A stretch of DNA of 52,966 nucleotides from Bacteroidales bacterium (GTDB lineage Bacteria > Bacteroidota > Bacteroidia > Bacteroidales > F082). The stretch is from assembly GCA_017439405.1 (NCBI GenBank), contig JAFSJF010000036.1:1-52966 (forward strand). The letters run 5' to 3'. Position 1 is the stretch's first letter. Each line of letters begins with the position of its first letter. The notes beneath the pieces were generated by a model, which saw nothing but the letters and a program-made list of their open reading frames with translations, did not search any database and was not told the origin of the DNA. The position numbers and the translations under genes are program-made. Below, in pieces: positions 38,208 to 49,090 of this stretch.

Positions 38208-41200
38208 CATAGCGTTTTCAAACCTTCCGTGGCATTGCTTGTACTTCTTGCCGCTACCGCAGGGGCAGGGGTCGTTGCGGCCCACTTTCTTCTCCACGCG
38301 GATGGGCTGGGTAACTTGCTTCTGCTGCGTGTCGCTATGCGACTGTGCCAGCAGGTCTTGGCGCTGCTCGCGGATCTTCGACTTGTCGATGCCTTGGGCG
38401 CGGTGCTCGCGCACGGTGTTCGGGTCTTGCGTCGGGATGTCGGCACGCATCAGGAACGAGATGACGTCTTCGTTGATTTTCTCCAACATGGCCTTGAACA
38501 GGTTGAATGACTCCAACTTGTAGATAACCAGCGGGTCTTTCTGCTCGTAGGTGGCGTTTTGCACCGATTCCTTCAGGTCGTCGAGTTCACGGAGGTGTTC
38601 CTTCCAGGCGTTGTCGATGAGGCCGAGGGTGATGCTCTTCTCGATGCAGAGGTTCACCTCGCGGGCACCGTTCTCCACCGCTTTCTTCAGGTTGACGATG
38701 ACGTTCATGCCGCGTTTGCCGTCGGTAATCGGGATGGCGATGTTCTCGAAGTGGCTCTGGTTCTCATACACGTTCTTGATGACGGGCAGGGTCTTTTCGC
38801 CGATGATGCGGGCCTTTTCCTTGTAATGCTCCGAGGCGGCGTTGAAGAGTTTTTCGGCCAATTCCTTGGTCTTCAGGCGGTCGAATTCCTCCTCGCTGAA
38901 GGGCGCATCAATGCCCATGCTCGAAAGCAGTTCCATCTTGAAGCCCTCGTAATCCTTGGCGTCCTGATATTCCTCGATGAGTTTCTCGCCGAAGTCCATC
39001 ATCATATTGTTGATGTCGATGGAAAGACGCTCTCCAAACAGGGCGTGACGGCGTTTCTTGTAGATGACCTCACGCTGCGAGTTCATCACGTCGTCGTATT
39101 CGAGCAAGTGCTTACGCACGCCGAAATGGTTCTCTTCCACCTTCTTCTGCGCCTTCTCGATTTGCTTGGTGATCATCGGGTGTTGGATGACTTCGCCTTC
39201 CTGCAAGCCCATGCGGTCCATGATGCCCGCGATGCGCTCAGAGCCGAACATACGCATAAGGTTGTCTTCGAGCGAGACGTAGAACTGCGAGCTACCCGGG
39301 TCGCCTTGACGGCCTGAACGACCGCGCAACTGACGGTCGACACGGCGCGACTCGTGGCGTTCGGTACCGATGATGGCCAAACCGCCGGCTTCCTTCACGC
39401 CGGGGCCGAGTTTGATGTCGGTACCACGGCCAGCCATGTTGGTGGCGATGGTCACGGTGCCCGCCTGACCGGCTTCCTTGACGATTTGGGCCTCCTTGAA
39501 GTGCAACTTGGCGTTCAACACATTGTGCGGGATGCCCTTGCGGGTCAGCATACGACTGAGCAACTCGGAGATTTCCACCGAAGTGGTACCCACCAACACG
39601 GGACGACCCGCATTTACAAGGCTTTGAATCTCGTCGATGACGGCATTGTATTTCTCGCGCTTGGTCTTGTAGATCATGTCCTCTTGGTCGATACGGGCAA
39701 TCGGGCGGTTGGTCGGGATGACGACCACATCGAGTTTGTAGATGTCCCAGAACTCGCCTGCCTCGGTCTCAGCGGTACCGGTCATACCAGCCAGCTTGTG
39801 GTACATGCGGAAGTAGTTCTGCAAGGTGATGGTGGCGTAGGTCTGCGTAGCGGCTTCCACCTTCACGTTTTCCTTGGCCTCCACGGCCTGGTGCAGTCCG
39901 TCGCTCCAGCGGCGGCCTTCCATGATACGGCCCGTCTGCTCGTCAACGATCTTGACCTTGTTGTCGATGATGACGTAGTCGACGTCTTTTTCAAACAAGG
40001 TGTAAGCTTTCAGCAGCTGCTGCACGGTGTGCAGACGCTCCGACTTCTCGGCGAAGTTACGCATCAGTTCGGCCTTGCGCAGCACTTTTTCGTCGTTGGT
40101 CAAATTGGAATGTTCCAAGTCGGCAATCTCGGCACCCACATCGGGGATGATGAAGAAGGCAGGGTCGTTGTAGGCCTGTGCCAATTGCTCGCTGCCTTTG
40201 TCGGTAAGGGTGACGGTATTCAGTTTCTCATCGATGACAAAATACAACTCGTCGTCGATGATGTGCATGTTTTCGTTGCGGTTCTGCATGTAGAAGCCCT
40301 CGGTCTTCTGCATCAGGCTCTTCATGCCTTCCTCGCTGAGGAATTTGATGAGGGCGTTGTTCTTCGGCAGGCCACGGTAGGCGCGGAAGAGTTGGTCGGC
40401 ACCGTGTTTCTTCTCGTCCTCGGTGGCATTGTGGTCGGTGAGGATGCGTTTGGCCTCGGCCAAAATGCCTGTCACATAACGCTTTTGGGCTTCGTAGAGT
40501 TTCACAACGTCGGGCTTCAGCTCGTCAAACTCCTGCTGGTCGCCACGCGGAGTGGGGCCGCTGATGATCAGAGGCGTACGGGCATCGTCAATCAACACGG
40601 AGTCCACCTCGTCGACGATGGCGTAGTGATGTTTGCGTTGCACCAGTTCTTCGGGGTTGCCTGTCATGTTGTCACGCAGGTAGTCGAAGCCGAACTCGTT
40701 GTTGGTACCGTATGTGATGTCGCAGTTGTAGGCGCGGCGACGTGCAGCGGAGTTAGGCTCGTGCTTGTCGATGCAGTCGACGGTGAGGCCGAGGAACTCG
40801 TACATCGCACCCATCCATTCGGAGTCACGTTTGGCTAAGTAGTCGTTCACGGTGACCACATGCACACCCTTGCCTGCCAAGGCATTGAGGTAGACCGGCA
40901 ACGTAGCCACGAGGGTCTTACCTTCACCCGTGGCCATCTCAGCGATCTTGCCTTGATGCAATACGATACCGCCGATGATTTGGCAGTCGTAGTGTACCAT
41001 GTCCCAAGTCACCATGTTGCCGCCCGCCATCCAGCTGTTCTTGAAGTAGGCCTTGTCGCCTTCGATGGTGACGTGGTCGTATTTTGCGGCCAGCTCGCGG
41101 TCGAGGTCGGTGGCGGTCACTTCCACCACTTCGTGCTCGCAGAAGTATTTGGCGGCGGCCTTCACCACCGAGAACGCCTCGGGAAGGATTTCGTTCAGTG

Positions 41201-41504
41201 CCTCTTCGATGTGGTCGAGTTCTTGTTTCTCGAGCTTGTCGATTTGGTTGTAGAGTTTTTCCTTCTCATCGGGTTCCATGTCGGGGTTGGCTTCGGCCTT
41301 GGCTTTCAGCTCGGCGATTTCGGCCACCTCGGCAGCGGTCTTGTTCTTGATGTATTCCTTGAATTCCACGGTCTTATGACGAAGGCTGTCGATGTCGAGT
41401 TTGACGATTTGGTCATAAGCCTTGAGGGTCTTTTGGAGTATGGGCTGCAGGGCCTTGTTGTCGCGCGAGGCCTTGTCGCCGAAGAGTTTCTTTAGAAATC
41501 CCAT
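38202..41504 (-). CDS. secA: Protein translocase subunit SecA
   Basis: A 1100-residue SecA, the cytoplasmic ATPase motor of the Sec translocon. Features in order: Walker [15 protein letters not shown] (near residue 190), [49 protein letters not shown], the preprotein-binding region, [80 protein letters not shown], and the C-terminal zinc motif [18 protein letters not shown]. The long size with an insert after the first ATPase blocks is usual for Bacteroidota. A TACCTTTG element lies 80 bp upstream. Its last codons and terminator are duplicated at 36219-36333. Confidence 0.98.
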   Translation of the reverse strand: MGFLKKLFGDKASRDNKALQPILQKTLKAYDQIVKLDIDSLRHKTVEFKEYIKNKTAAEVAEIAELKAKAEANPDMEPDEKEKLYNQIDKLEKQELDHIEEALNEILPEAFSVVKAAAKYFCEHEVVEVTATDLDRELAAKYDHVTIEGDKAYFKNSWMAGGNMVTWDMVHYDCQIIGGIVLHQGKIAEMATGEGKTLVATLPVYLNALAGKGVHVVTVNDYLAKRDSEWMGAMYEFLGLTVDCIDKHEPNSAARRRAYNCDITYGTNNEFGFDYLRDNMTGNPEELVQRKHHYAIVDEVDSVLIDDARTPLIISGPTPRGDQQEFDELKPDVVKLYEAQKRYVTGILAEAKRILTDHNATEDEKKHGADQLFRAYRGLPKNNALIKFLSEEGMKSLMQKTEGFYMQNRNENMHIIDDELYFVIDEKLNTVTLTDKGSEQLAQAYNDPAFFIIPDVGAEIADLEHSNLTNDEKVLRKAELMRNFAEKSERLHTVQQLLKAYTLFEKDVDYVIIDNKVKIVDEQTGRIMEGRRWSDGLHQAVEAKENVKVEAATQTYATITLQNYFRMYHKLAGMTGTAETEAGEFWDIYKLDVVVIPTNRPIARIDQEDMIYKTKREKYNAVIDEIQSLVNAGRPVLVGTTSVEISELLSRMLTRKGIPHNVLNAKLHFKEAQIVKEAGQAGTVTIATNMAGRGTDIKLGPGVKEAGGLAIIGTERHESRRVDRQLRGRSGRQGDPGSSQFYVSLEDNLMRMFGSERIAGIMDRMGLQEGEVIQHPMITKQIEKAQKKVEENHFGVRKHLLEYDDVMNSQREVIYKKRRHALFGERLSIDINNMMMDFGEKLIEEYQDAKDYEGFKMELLSSMGIDAPFSEEEFDRLKTKELAEKLFNAASEHYKEKARIIGEKTLPVIKNVYENQSHFENIAIPITDGKRGMNVIVNLKKAVENGAREVNLCIEKSITLGLIDNAWKEHLRELDDLKESVQNATYEQKDPLVIYKLESFNLFKAMLEKINEDVISFLMRADIPTQDPNTVREHRAQGIDKSKIREQRQDLLAQSHSDTQQKQVTQPIRVEKKVGRNDPCPCGSGKKYKQCHGRFENAME

Positions 41505-41583
41505 TTTATTCAGTTTTCAGTTTGAAGTTGATAGTTGTCAGTTAATTATGTGAAACGAAATTTGCCCTTGAGCAAAATTCGTG

Positions 41584-41591
41584 CAAAGGTA
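41584..41591 (-). promoter_or_regulatory. Candidate -7 element for secA
   Basis: TACCTTTG on the minus strand, an exact TAnnTTTG match. No convincing TTG was found at -33. The spacer 41505-41733 otherwise contains CAGTTTTCAGTTTGAAGTTG-type simple sequence. Confidence 0.4.
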
Positions 41592-41733
41592 GTGTTTTTC
41601 CGTTAATTGGGGAAAAAGTGCGACAAAAAGTCAGATGATTATGGGCAGTTTGGGCAAAAAAGGAAAGGGTCGCGTACATTTTGCGAAGTGTGCAGCCATT
41701 TTCGAAAAAGATCTTGCGATACAGAGTCTTTCT

Positions 41734-42309
41734 TCACTGTCTCAAAAACGCTAACAGTTTCTGTGTGGCTCGTCCACGGTGACTGATGGAGTTTTTTACC
41801 TCGTGGCCCAACTCGGCAAAGGTCTGGTCAAAGCCGTCGGGTTGGAAGATGGGGTCGTAGCCGAAGCCTTCGGTGCCGCGCTGCTGATCGGTGATTCGAC
41901 CGTCGCAGCGACCCTCGAAGAAGTAGGACTTCCCGTTAAGGTTCAGGGCAATGACGGTGCGGAATGCCGCCTTGCGATTGGTCTGGCTTTTCATGGCGGC
42001 GAGCATCTTGTCCACGTTGTCCTGATAGCTGCAATGCTCGCCTGCATAACGTGCGGAATACACCCCCGGAGCGCCGCCCAAGGCCTCCACTTCGAGGCCC
42101 GAGTCGTCGGCGAAGCAGTCGATGTGGTAACGGTTGGTGACGAAGTCGGCCTTGATTTTGGCGTTGCCTTGAAGGGTGTCGGCATCTTCGACAATCTCCT
42201 CGTGGCAGCCGATGTCGTCGAGGCTCAAGACCTCATACAGACCTTCCATGATTTCGCGCATCTCGCGCAGCTTGTTCTTGTTGTTGGTGGCAAAGACGAT
42301 TTGTTTCAT
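41734..42309 (-). CDS. rdgB: Non-canonical purine NTP pyrophosphatase (RdgB/HAM1 family)
   Basis: A 191-residue protein with the family start KQIVFATNNKNKLREMREIM (the TxNxxK substrate motif), CFADDSGLEVEALGGAPGVYSARYAG (metal-binding DDSGL), FRTVIALNLNGKSYFFEGRCDGRI, GFGYDPIFQPDGFDQTFAEL, and the final SHRGRATQKLLAFL. It hydrolyses ITP, dITP and XTP to monophosphates, keeping deaminated purines out of DNA and RNA. Length and motifs are standard. It lies between secA and ung on the same strand; a MITE-like element occupies the spacer on its upstream side. Confidence 0.95.
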   Translation of the reverse strand: MKQIVFATNNKNKLREMREIMEGLYEVLSLDDIGCHEEIVEDADTLQGNAKIKADFVTNRYHIDCFADDSGLEVEALGGAPGVYSARYAGEHCSYQDNVDKMLAAMKSQTNRKAAFRTVIALNLNGKSYFFEGRCDGRITDQQRGTEGFGYDPIFQPDGFDQTFAELGHEVKNSISHRGRATQKLLAFLRQ

Positions 42310-42323
42310 AAGCGATTTATTTG

Positions 42324-42505
42324 ACTACGAATTGCACGAATTTCACGAATGTGATGTAAGGATTTGGGACGCAAGCGTCCGAATTGATACGAATCATTGG
42401 AACACACAGATATAAGTCTATGTAAGCGGAGCAAAGCAATTCGTATACATTTGCGCGTTGCCGCAAAATTTTTTGAAAATTCGTCAAATTTGTGTAATTC
42501 GTAGT
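42324..42505. repeat. MITE-like element, copy 1 (182 bp, 10-bp terminal inverted repeats)
   Basis: The ends are ACTACGAATT (42324-42333) and AATTCGTAGT (42496-42505), perfect inverted repeats, followed by TCTTTTCAT. Inside are further CACGAATT and ATTCGT words and a GCCGCAAAATTTT block. Copy 2 at 47341-47496 has the same ends, the same right flank and a related interior. No ORF. Confidence 0.72.
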
Positions 42506-42518
42506 TCTTTTCATTGTA

Positions 42519-43199
42519 TTATGTCAAGTTCCAGTCAATTGGTTCTATTCCGTTTTGTATCAAGTAGTTGTTCGTTTGCGAGAAATGGTGGCAGCCAAAG
42601 AAACCTCGGCTTGCCGAAAGTGGAGACGGGTGCACCGACTTCAGGATCAAGTGCTTGAACGGGTCGATCAAGGCTTGCTTGGCGATGGCATAGTTGCCCC
42701 AAAGGATGAAGACGATGTGCTCCCTTTGTTCCGACAAGGCGCGGATGGCCGCGTCGGTAAATTGCTCCCATCCGTGGCGTGAGTGTGAGGCAGCTTGACC
42801 GGCACGCACCGTCAGCGAGGCGTTGAGGAGCAGCACCCCTTCCTTAGCCCATTTCTCCAAGTTGCCAGAACGCGCCATGGGTACGCCGAGGTCGTCGTGC
42901 AACTCCTTGAAAATGTTCTGCAAACTGGGCGGAAACGGCACGCCATCCGGCACCGAGAACGAAAGGCCGTGTGCCTGTCCGGGACCGTGATACGGGTCTT
43001 GACCGAGGATGACGACCTTCACCTTGTCGAAAGGCGTGAGGTTGAAGGCGTTGAAAATCAGCGGACCAGGCGGATAGACGGCATATTGGCGCTTTTCGCT
43101 TACGAGGAACGACTTGAGCACGGCGAAATAAGGCGCTTCGAATTGTGGGCGCAGCACTTGGTACCAGCTTTCGTCGATATTGGGTTTCTTGACTTGCAT
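42519..43199 (-). CDS. ung: Uracil-DNA glycosylase (family 1)
   Basis: The start at 43199 ([20 protein letters not shown]) gives the standard family length of 226 residues; upstream in-frame codons overlap the divergent small-lipoprotein promoter region. Motifs are [23 protein letters not shown] (catalytic Asp in GQDPYH), [25 protein letters not shown], and the DNA-intercalating [13 protein letters not shown]. The enzyme removes uracil from DNA at the start of base-excision repair. Next to rdgB, also a nucleotide-hygiene enzyme. Confidence 0.96.
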   Translation of the reverse strand: MQVKKPNIDESWYQVLRPQFEAPYFAVLKSFLVSEKRQYAVYPPGPLIFNAFNLTPFDKVKVVILGQDPYHGPGQAHGLSFSVPDGVPFPPSLQNIFKELHDDLGVPMARSGNLEKWAKEGVLLLNASLTVRAGQAASHSRHGWEQFTDAAIRALSEQREHIVFILWGNYAIAKQALIDPFKHLILKSVHPSPLSASRGFFGCHHFSQTNNYLIQNGIEPIDWNLT

Positions 43200-43272
43200 T
43201 TCACAAAATTTCTGCAAAGATGGCAATAATTCCGATAAAAATCCGTTACTTTGCAGACTAAATTTCATCGAG

Positions 43273-43404
43273 ATGAAGAAAAAAATTGCCATCGCGCTGC
43301 TAATCGCCTTTGTTTCAGGCATTGTCGTGTCTTCGTGCAAATCCAATGCGACCTGCCCTGCATACGGCGAATCGTACAAATACGTCAAGGAAACGCGCTA
43401 TTGA
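43273..43404 (+). CDS. Small lipoprotein (43 residues)
   Basis: [22 protein letters not shown] gives a basic start, hydrophobic core and lipobox-like VSSC with Cys at 22. The mature part is only about 22 residues ([22 protein letters not shown]). A possible -7 element (TTACTTTG at 43246-43253) lies 20 bp upstream. The gene is divergent from ung and 28 bp before the following exported-protein gene. Short lipoproteins with a CPAY-type motif occur in other Bacteroidales, and I know of no function. Confidence 0.7.
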   Translation: MKKKIAIALLIAFVSGIVVSSCKSNATCPAYGESYKYVKETRY

Positions 43405-43432
43405 ATCAAAAACGAATAGGAGTCGGAGGATT

Positions 43433-44230
43433 ATGAAGGTCCCCAGCCAGTTGGTAAGGCGTATGCTTCTGCTCACGCTCTTTGTAGCGTGCTGTTTGTT
43501 TTTGCCAGCGCAAAATATTGAAATTCAAGACGAAAGCGGTAAGCCCTTGGAGGAAAGGATTGTCTATTCCAACCAAAACTCGGTTCATTTGGCCATCCAT
43601 TCACAGGGTTTCGGCTTGGGCTTCAAAATCGGGAGAATCAAGACCATCGACAAGACGGTGAATTGGGAGGCCGAAGTCGTATCTTTGCACTCGCTCAAGG
43701 AAATCAAGACCATCAACGTTACGGAATATTTCACTCGACCTTACGTCTATGGCAAGCTGAACAGTGTTTTCGTGGCGCGTTTCGGCTATGGCCAGGAAAA
43801 CCGCATCTTCGGAAAACCCTATTGGGGCGGAGTTGAAACACGGTGGACTTATGAGTTCGGGGCATCTTTGGCATTACTGAAACCCTACTATTACTACGTC
43901 AGTGTTTACCAGCAAGGCAATGACGGAAACTATCAGGAAGTGATTGAGGAACAGACATTTGATAATAGTGGCCAATGGTTGGGAATCATCGGGAAGGCGG
44001 CGTTCACGAAAGGCATCGGCGAAACCAAGTTCTCGCCTGGAGCACATGCGTCGGTGGGTCTCAGTTTCGAGTTCGGAAAGCAACGCACCCGAGTGCAAGC
44101 CATCCAAGTGAAGGCCATTGCGGAAGGCTTCCCGATGGGTGTTCCCATCATGGACGGGCAACGCAACAAGTGGTTTTACCTCACGTTGCACCTTTCGTAC
44201 AACTGGGGTTCAAGGTTCAACAAGTATTGA
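43433..44230 (+). CDS. Exported, probably outer-membrane barrel-like protein, unknown function
   Basis: The start at 43433 (MKVPSQLVRRMLLLTLFVACCLFLPAQ) gives a signal peptide. The 265-residue product has alternating strands such as LGFKIGRIKTIDKTVNWEAEVVSLHSLKEIKTINV, KLNSVFVARFGYGQE, and the end KWFYLTLHLSYNWGSRFNKY, which fits a small outer-membrane barrel. The pattern GGVETRWTYEFGASLALLKPYYYYV suggests paired strands with aromatic girdles. It follows the small lipoprotein by 28 bp and could form a unit with it. It converges with sufS, with stop codons adjacent (44230/44231). I do not recognise a named family. Confidence 0.75.
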   Translation: MKVPSQLVRRMLLLTLFVACCLFLPAQNIEIQDESGKPLEERIVYSNQNSVHLAIHSQGFGLGFKIGRIKTIDKTVNWEAEVVSLHSLKEIKTINVTEYFTRPYVYGKLNSVFVARFGYGQENRIFGKPYWGGVETRWTYEFGASLALLKPYYYYVSVYQQGNDGNYQEVIEEQTFDNSGQWLGIIGKAAFTKGIGETKFSPGAHASVGLSFEFGKQRTRVQAIQVKAIAEGFPMGVPIMDGQRNKWFYLTLHLSYNWGSRFNKY

Positions 44231-45502
44231 TCATTGCAGCATCATCGCGGCCTTTTTCACCGCCTTGACGAAAATGTCGACTTCTTCCAAAGTGTTATAC
44301 AGTGCAAACGAAGCCCGCACCGTGCCCGGGATGCCGAAGCGCGTCATCACTGGCTCGGCGCAATGGTGACCCGTGCGCACCGCCGCGCCCATCTTGTCGA
44401 TGATGGTGCCGAGGTCGTAAGGATGAACACCGTTGATGAGGAACGACACCAAGCCGCTACGCTGCTCCGCCTCGCCGATGAAACGGATGCCTTCGATGTC
44501 GGAAAGCTGCTGGAGGGCAGATTGCAAAAGCTGGGCTTCGTGTTGCTCAACTTCTTTTCTGTCAAGGCTTTGCAGGAATTGTATGGCCGTTTCCAAACCG
44601 AGTGCGGCGCCCACGTTGGGCGTTCCCGCCTCAAACTTGTAAGGCAACACGTTGAAGGTCGTCTTCTCGAAACTCACCGTGTCGACCATCTCGCCGCCAA
44701 ACTGGTAAGGCGGCAGCTTTTCGAGCCATTCTGCCTTGCCGTACAAGCCGCCGATACCCATCGGAGCGTACATCTTGTGACCCGAAAAAACGAAGAAATC
44801 GCAGTCAAGGTCTTGAACGTCAATGGGATGGTGGGCGATGGACTGTGCTCCGTCAATAACCACGGGGATGCCGTATTGATGCGCCATCGCAATCATCTGC
44901 TTGATGGGATTAATGGTGCCTAACACGTTGGAAATGTGCGCAATGGAAACGATGATTGGCTGTTCTTTCAGCAAATTTTCGTATTGTTCCATATCCAACA
45001 CGCCTTTGTCATCCATCGGCGCAACCAAAAGCTGGCCGTTGTGGCGTTGCACCATCTGCTGCCACGGCACTAGGTTGGAGTGATGTTCCATGGCGGTCAC
45101 CAACACCTTCATTTCTGACTGCCGCTTTGCGTCCACCCCCTTTGGAAAGGGGGGCAGGGGGGATTCAAAACAACCCTCCACATAATGCTCAAACGAGGTG
45201 GCGAGCAGGTTCAGCGACTCCGTCGTGCCCCGAGTGAAGACGATTTCCCTTGCTTCCTTGGCATGGATGAAGTCGGCCACGGTTTGGCGGGCGTGTTCGT
45301 AGGCCTCGGTCGCCTTCTGGCTGAGATAATGCACGCCGCGATGGATGTTGCAGTTCTCATGCAGGTAGTAGTCTCGCTCGCGCTCGATGACGCACAACGG
45401 CTTCTGCGTGGTGGCGGCATTGTCGAGATAGACCAAGGGCTTGCCGTAAACCTGCTGGTCTAAGACGGGGAATTGCTTTCGAATTTCGTTGATGTTCAAC
45501 AT
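44231..45502 (-). CDS. sufS: Cysteine desulfurase SufS (with in-frame repeat-derived insert)
   Basis: A 423-residue PLP enzyme of the SufS/CsdA group that takes sulfur from cysteine for Fe-S assembly. Features: YLDNAATTQKP, NIHRGVHYLSQKAT, FTRGTTESLNLLA, TAMEHHSNLVPWQ, VIDGAQSIAHHPIDV, the PLP lysine in FVFSGHKMYAP, and the catalytic Cys in VRTGHHCAEP. It is about 18-20 residues longer than the usual ~405. The extra piece, SPLPPFPKGVDAKRQ (residues ~114-128), sits between EHYVEG and the conserved MEHHSN block. It is encoded by CCCCCTTTGGAAAGGGGG (45136-45153), a typical spacer-type stem-loop. The active-site blocks are intact. Last gene of the suf group. Confidence 0.95.
   Translation of the reverse strand: MLNINEIRKQFPVLDQQVYGKPLVYLDNAATTQKPLCVIERERDYYLHENCNIHRGVHYLSQKATEAYEHARQTVADFIHAKEAREIVFTRGTTESLNLLATSFEHYVEGCFESPLPPFPKGVDAKRQSEMKVLVTAMEHHSNLVPWQQMVQRHNGQLLVAPMDDKGVLDMEQYENLLKEQPIIVSIAHISNVLGTINPIKQMIAMAHQYGIPVVIDGAQSIAHHPIDVQDLDCDFFVFSGHKMYAPMGIGGLYGKAEWLEKLPPYQFGGEMVDTVSFEKTTFNVLPYKFEAGTPNVGAALGLETAIQFLQSLDRKEVEQHEAQLLQSALQQLSDIEGIRFIGEAEQRSGLVSFLINGVHPYDLGTIIDKMGAAVRTGHHCAEPVMTRFGIPGTVRASFALYNTLEEVDIFVKAVKKAAMMLQ
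45136..45162. repeat. GC-rich stem-loop repeat inside sufS
   Basis: CCCCCTTTGGAAAGGGGG (45136-45153) followed by GCAGGGGGG. It forms a hairpin and encodes part of SPLPPFPKG in SufS. Confidence 0.6.
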
Positions 45503-45725
45503 TATATATGATTTTTGTCACAAAACCTGCAAAACCTTCAAAACCTTTTTGTTGATTGGGCAATGCAATGGTTTACAACCGCTCGCCGTTGCCTCACCGC
45601 CTACGGCGACAGAAAACTTCATCATTGACTCATGGCATCCGTTAGGATGTGCTGGAAAGGAGCCGGTTGGCGACTTTCCTTGCCATAGTTGTTTTGTTTG
45701 TTTTGAATGCTTTGTTCCAACATTA
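45503..45725. other. 223-bp spacer between sufD and sufS without a gene
   Basis: I see no convincing gene. A 7-bp stem, TCGCCGT (45583-45589) / ACGGCGA (45603-45609), and a run of CAAAACCTTCAAAACC near 45520 suggest repeat DNA. An open frame on the minus strand overlaps it but has no start signal or family features. Confidence 0.4.
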
Positions 45726-46553
45726 TTATATTTTCGAATAATCGATGTCAAAATTGTATTCCTTCGGGTGGCTGCAACGTAACACACAGGTCTCGCAACT
45801 CGACAGCTCACCGCGCAGGCGGCGTTTGATCATGTCGTCGATGTGTTCGTGCAACATCTCGTTTCCGATGTGGTTGCTGACCTCGGCGGCGAAGGCGTAC
45901 ATCAACAAGATTCTCGCATTGGCTTTGCTGATGCCGCGTTGACGCATGTAGAACATGGCCTCTTGGTCGAGTTGGCCCGTCGAGGTGCCATGCGAGCATT
46001 TCACGTCGTCGGCGTAAATCTCCAAAAACGGCTGGCTGTTGATCTTGGCCTTGGAAGTCAGCAAGATATTGCTGTTATTCTGTTGTGCGTCAGTTTTTTG
46101 TGCGTCTTTGGCCACATACACATGGCCGTTGAAAACCGCCGTAGCCTCGTCGTCCAAGATGCCTTTGAACTTTTCGTTGCTCGTGCAATGCGGCACGTTG
46201 TGGTTCACTTTGAGGTAGTTTTCCACGTGCTGCGTCTTGTCGATGAGGTATAGGCCATGCACCTGAGTGTCAGCGCCTTCGCCGTCCAAATCGACGCGGT
46301 AGGTATTGCGGATGTCGCCGCCGTTGAAGGTGATGACGACGATTTTCAGTCGGCTGTCGGCCAACTGCCTGATTTTGAACTCCCTTTGGATGGAGGCTTC
46401 GTTGTTCACGTTTTGCAGCACATACAACTCAAGGCTGGCGTTCTCGTTGAGGACGATTTCAAGCACCTTCGGCTCGGCGGAGAGGTGCGCATCATCGTCA
46501 TACTCAATGATTTCGCGGCTTTGGTTGGGGGCTATGATGAGTAGGTTGTTCAT
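45726..46553 (-). CDS. sufD: SufD-like Fe-S assembly scaffold protein (short form)
   Basis: A 275-residue protein that forms, with SufB and SufC, the SufBC2D scaffold where Fe-S clusters are built. The beta-helix core and C-terminal helices are visible: FKIRQLADSRLKIVVITFNGGDIRNTYRVDLDGEGAD, HNVPHCTSNEKFKGILDDEATAVFNGHVYV, the conserved KCSHGTSTGQLDQEAMFYMRQRGIS, and AARILLMYAFAAEV-like helices. Typical SufD proteins have 420-450 residues; the N-terminal ~150-170 residues are missing here and no matching coding sequence lies in the 2-bp gap to sufC. It may be a natural short form or a truncated gene that was later joined. Confidence 0.9.
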   Translation of the reverse strand: MNNLLIIAPNQSREIIEYDDDAHLSAEPKVLEIVLNENASLELYVLQNVNNEASIQREFKIRQLADSRLKIVVITFNGGDIRNTYRVDLDGEGADTQVHGLYLIDKTQHVENYLKVNHNVPHCTSNEKFKGILDDEATAVFNGHVYVAKDAQKTDAQQNNSNILLTSKAKINSQPFLEIYADDVKCSHGTSTGQLDQEAMFYMRQRGISKANARILLMYAFAAEVSNHIGNEMLHEHIDDMIKRRLRGELSSCETCVLRCSHPKEYNFDIDYSKI

Positions 46554-46555
46554 GA

Positions 46556-47302
<747 letters not shown>

Positions 47303-47340
47303 ATTATTTCAAAATTTCAAACTTCAGATTTATGTCTTTA

Positions 47341-47496
47341 ACTACGAATTACACGAATTATACTGATTCTTACGAATTGAATTTTGCAACTTCGTTGCTA
47401 ATCCAAACGAATGGCACAAGCCAAATTCGTACAAATCCGCAGCCTTGGCTGCAAAATTTATGTGCGAACATTCGAATAATTCGTTCAATTCGTAGT
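47341..47496. repeat. MITE-like element, copy 2 (156 bp, 10-bp terminal inverted repeats)
   Basis: The ends are ACTACGAATT (47341-47350) and AATTCGTAGT (47487-47496), identical to copy 1 at 42324-42505, with right flank TCCTTTTCAT against TCTTTTCAT. The inside shares CACGAATT, ATTCGTA and GCTGCAAAATTTA words. It sits inside the suf group between sufB and sufC. Confidence 0.72.
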
Positions 47497-47514
47497 TCCT
47501 TTTCATACCAATAA

Positions 47515-48966
47515 TCATCCGACGCTGCCTTCCAAGGTGATTGACAATAATTTCTGCGCCTCAACTGCAAATTCCATAGGCAGCTTGTTCAGCACGTCCT
47601 TGGCGTAGCCGTTGACAATCAGTCCGATGGCCTTTTCCGTCGGGATGCCGCGCTGTTGGCAGTAGAACAGCTGGTCCTCGGAGATTTTCGAGGTCGTCGC
47701 TTCGTGTTCGAGGATGCTGCTGTCGTTGGCGCACTCTACGTAGGGCCAAGTGTGGGCGCCGCATTGGTCGCCTAATAATAAGGAGTCGCATTGCGAATAA
47801 TTGCGCGAGTTTTCGGCTTTGGCGGCCACCCTCACCAAGCCACGATAGCCGTTTTGGCTGTGGCCGGCGGAGATGCCTTTACTAATAATGGTGCTGCGGG
47901 TGTTTTTGCCTAAGTGAATCATCTTCGTGCCCGTGTCGGCCTGCTGGTAGTTATTGGTCACGGCGACGGAGTAGAATTCGCCCACGGAATTGTCTCCCAT
48001 CAGCACGCAGCTCGGGTATTTCCACGTGATGGCCGAGCCTGTCTCGACCTGCGTCCATGAGATTTTGGAGCGGTCGCCGCGACAGAGGCCACGTTTCGTG
48101 ACGAGATTGTACACACCGCCCTTGCCGTTTTTATCGCCAGGATACCAGTTCTGCACGGTGCTGTATTTCACCTCGGCATCGGTCTCGGCAATGATTTCCA
48201 CGATAGCCGCATGAAGCTGGTTTTCATCGCGTTGTGGAGCCGTGCAGCCTTCCATGTAACTAACATACGCACCTTCATCGGCCACGATGAGCGTGCGTTC
48301 AAACTGGCCCGTGTTGGCCGCGTTGATGCGGAAATAGGTGGAGAGTTCAAGCGGGCAGCGCACTCCTTTAGGAATGTAGCAGAACGAGCCGTCGCTGAAG
48401 ACTGCCGAGTTGAGCGCTGCAAAGAAATTGTCGGTGTAAGGCACCACCTTGCCGAGGTATTTCTTTACCAAATCGGGGTGCTGCTTGACCGCCTCGCTGA
48501 ACGACATGAAGATGACTCCGTGCTTCGAGAGCGTCTCCTGGAAGGTCGTCTTTACCGAGGTGGAGTCCATCACCGCATCGACGGCCACGCCCGAAAGTTT
48601 CTTCTGCTCGTCGAGCGAGATGCCGAGCTTGTCGAAGGTGGCCAGAAGCTCCGGGTCGACTTCGTCGAGGCTCTGTTTCTCTTGGCGTTTGCGCGGTGCG
48701 GCGTAATAGATAATGTCCTGATAATCAATCTCGGGAATGTCAAGATGTGCCCAGTTGGGTTGTTTCAAGGTCTGCCAGTGGCGGAAAGCCTTCAGGCGGA
48801 ACTCAAGCAGCCATTCGGGTTCTTCTTTCTTCTTGGAAATGAGGCGGATGATGTCCTCGTTCAAGCCTTTCGGCACAAAATCGGTCTCAATGTCGGTCAC
48901 GAAGCCGTATTCATACTCCTTGTTCGTGACTTCGCTGATGATATTTTCGTTCGGATTTGTATCCAT
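47515..48966 (-). CDS. sufB: Fe-S assembly scaffold protein SufB
   Basis: A 483-residue SufB. It begins with the usual [27 protein letters not shown] and [27 protein letters not shown]. The core has [51 protein letters not shown], and [36 protein letters not shown]. The end has [16 protein letters not shown] with the conserved Cys, then [22 protein letters not shown]. SufB holds the nascent Fe-S cluster with SufC2 and SufD. Length and motifs are normal. A TATCTTTG -7 element lies 117 bp upstream (49083-49090, minus), beyond a repeat at 48981-49052. Confidence 0.97.
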   Translation of the reverse strand: MDTNPNENIISEVTNKEYEYGFVTDIETDFVPKGLNEDIIRLISKKKEEPEWLLEFRLKAFRHWQTLKQPNWAHLDIPEIDYQDIIYYAAPRKRQEKQSLDEVDPELLATFDKLGISLDEQKKLSGVAVDAVMDSTSVKTTFQETLSKHGVIFMSFSEAVKQHPDLVKKYLGKVVPYTDNFFAALNSAVFSDGSFCYIPKGVRCPLELSTYFRINAANTGQFERTLIVADEGAYVSYMEGCTAPQRDENQLHAAIVEIIAETDAEVKYSTVQNWYPGDKNGKGGVYNLVTKRGLCRGDRSKISWTQVETGSAITWKYPSCVLMGDNSVGEFYSVAVTNNYQQADTGTKMIHLGKNTRSTIISKGISAGHSQNGYRGLVRVAAKAENSRNYSQCDSLLLGDQCGAHTWPYVECANDSSILEHEATTSKISEDQLFYCQQRGIPTEKAIGLIVNGYAKDVLNKLPMEFAVEAQKLLSITLEGSVG

Positions 48967-48980
48967 GATTTTCAGTTATT

Positions 48981-49052
48981 TGACGCGGGACGCGGGACTA
49001 CGTGACACGGGACAACCCCGTCTCGCGTCTCGTGTCTAAAAGTCTCGCGTCT
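48981..49052. repeat. GACGCGGGAC / GTCTCGCGTCTC repeat
   Basis: TGACGCGGGACGCGGGACTA and GACACGGGACAACCCCG are followed by the complementary GTCTCGCGTCTCGTGTC and AGTCTCGCGTCTC, forming a loose inverted repeat in the sufB leader. Related to 1476-1509. Confidence 0.55.
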
Positions 49053-49082
49053 CATTATTAAGAATGATTTCAAATTAGGCCG

Positions 49083-49090
49083 CAAAGATA
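49083..49090 (-). promoter_or_regulatory. Candidate -7 element for the suf operon
   Basis: TATCTTTG on the minus strand; no clear -33 match. The resulting leader of about 110 nt would include the 48981-49052 repeat. Confidence 0.35.

Noticed and set aside
39354-40838. Long open frame on the plus strand
   Set aside because: It is antisense to secA, whose motifs are complete. High GC and codon bias explain the open frame; no family features.
45518-45811. 97-codon open frame between sufD and sufS
   Set aside because: It overlaps the sufD end in another frame, lacks a start signal and contains repeat-like DNA; not supported as a gene.
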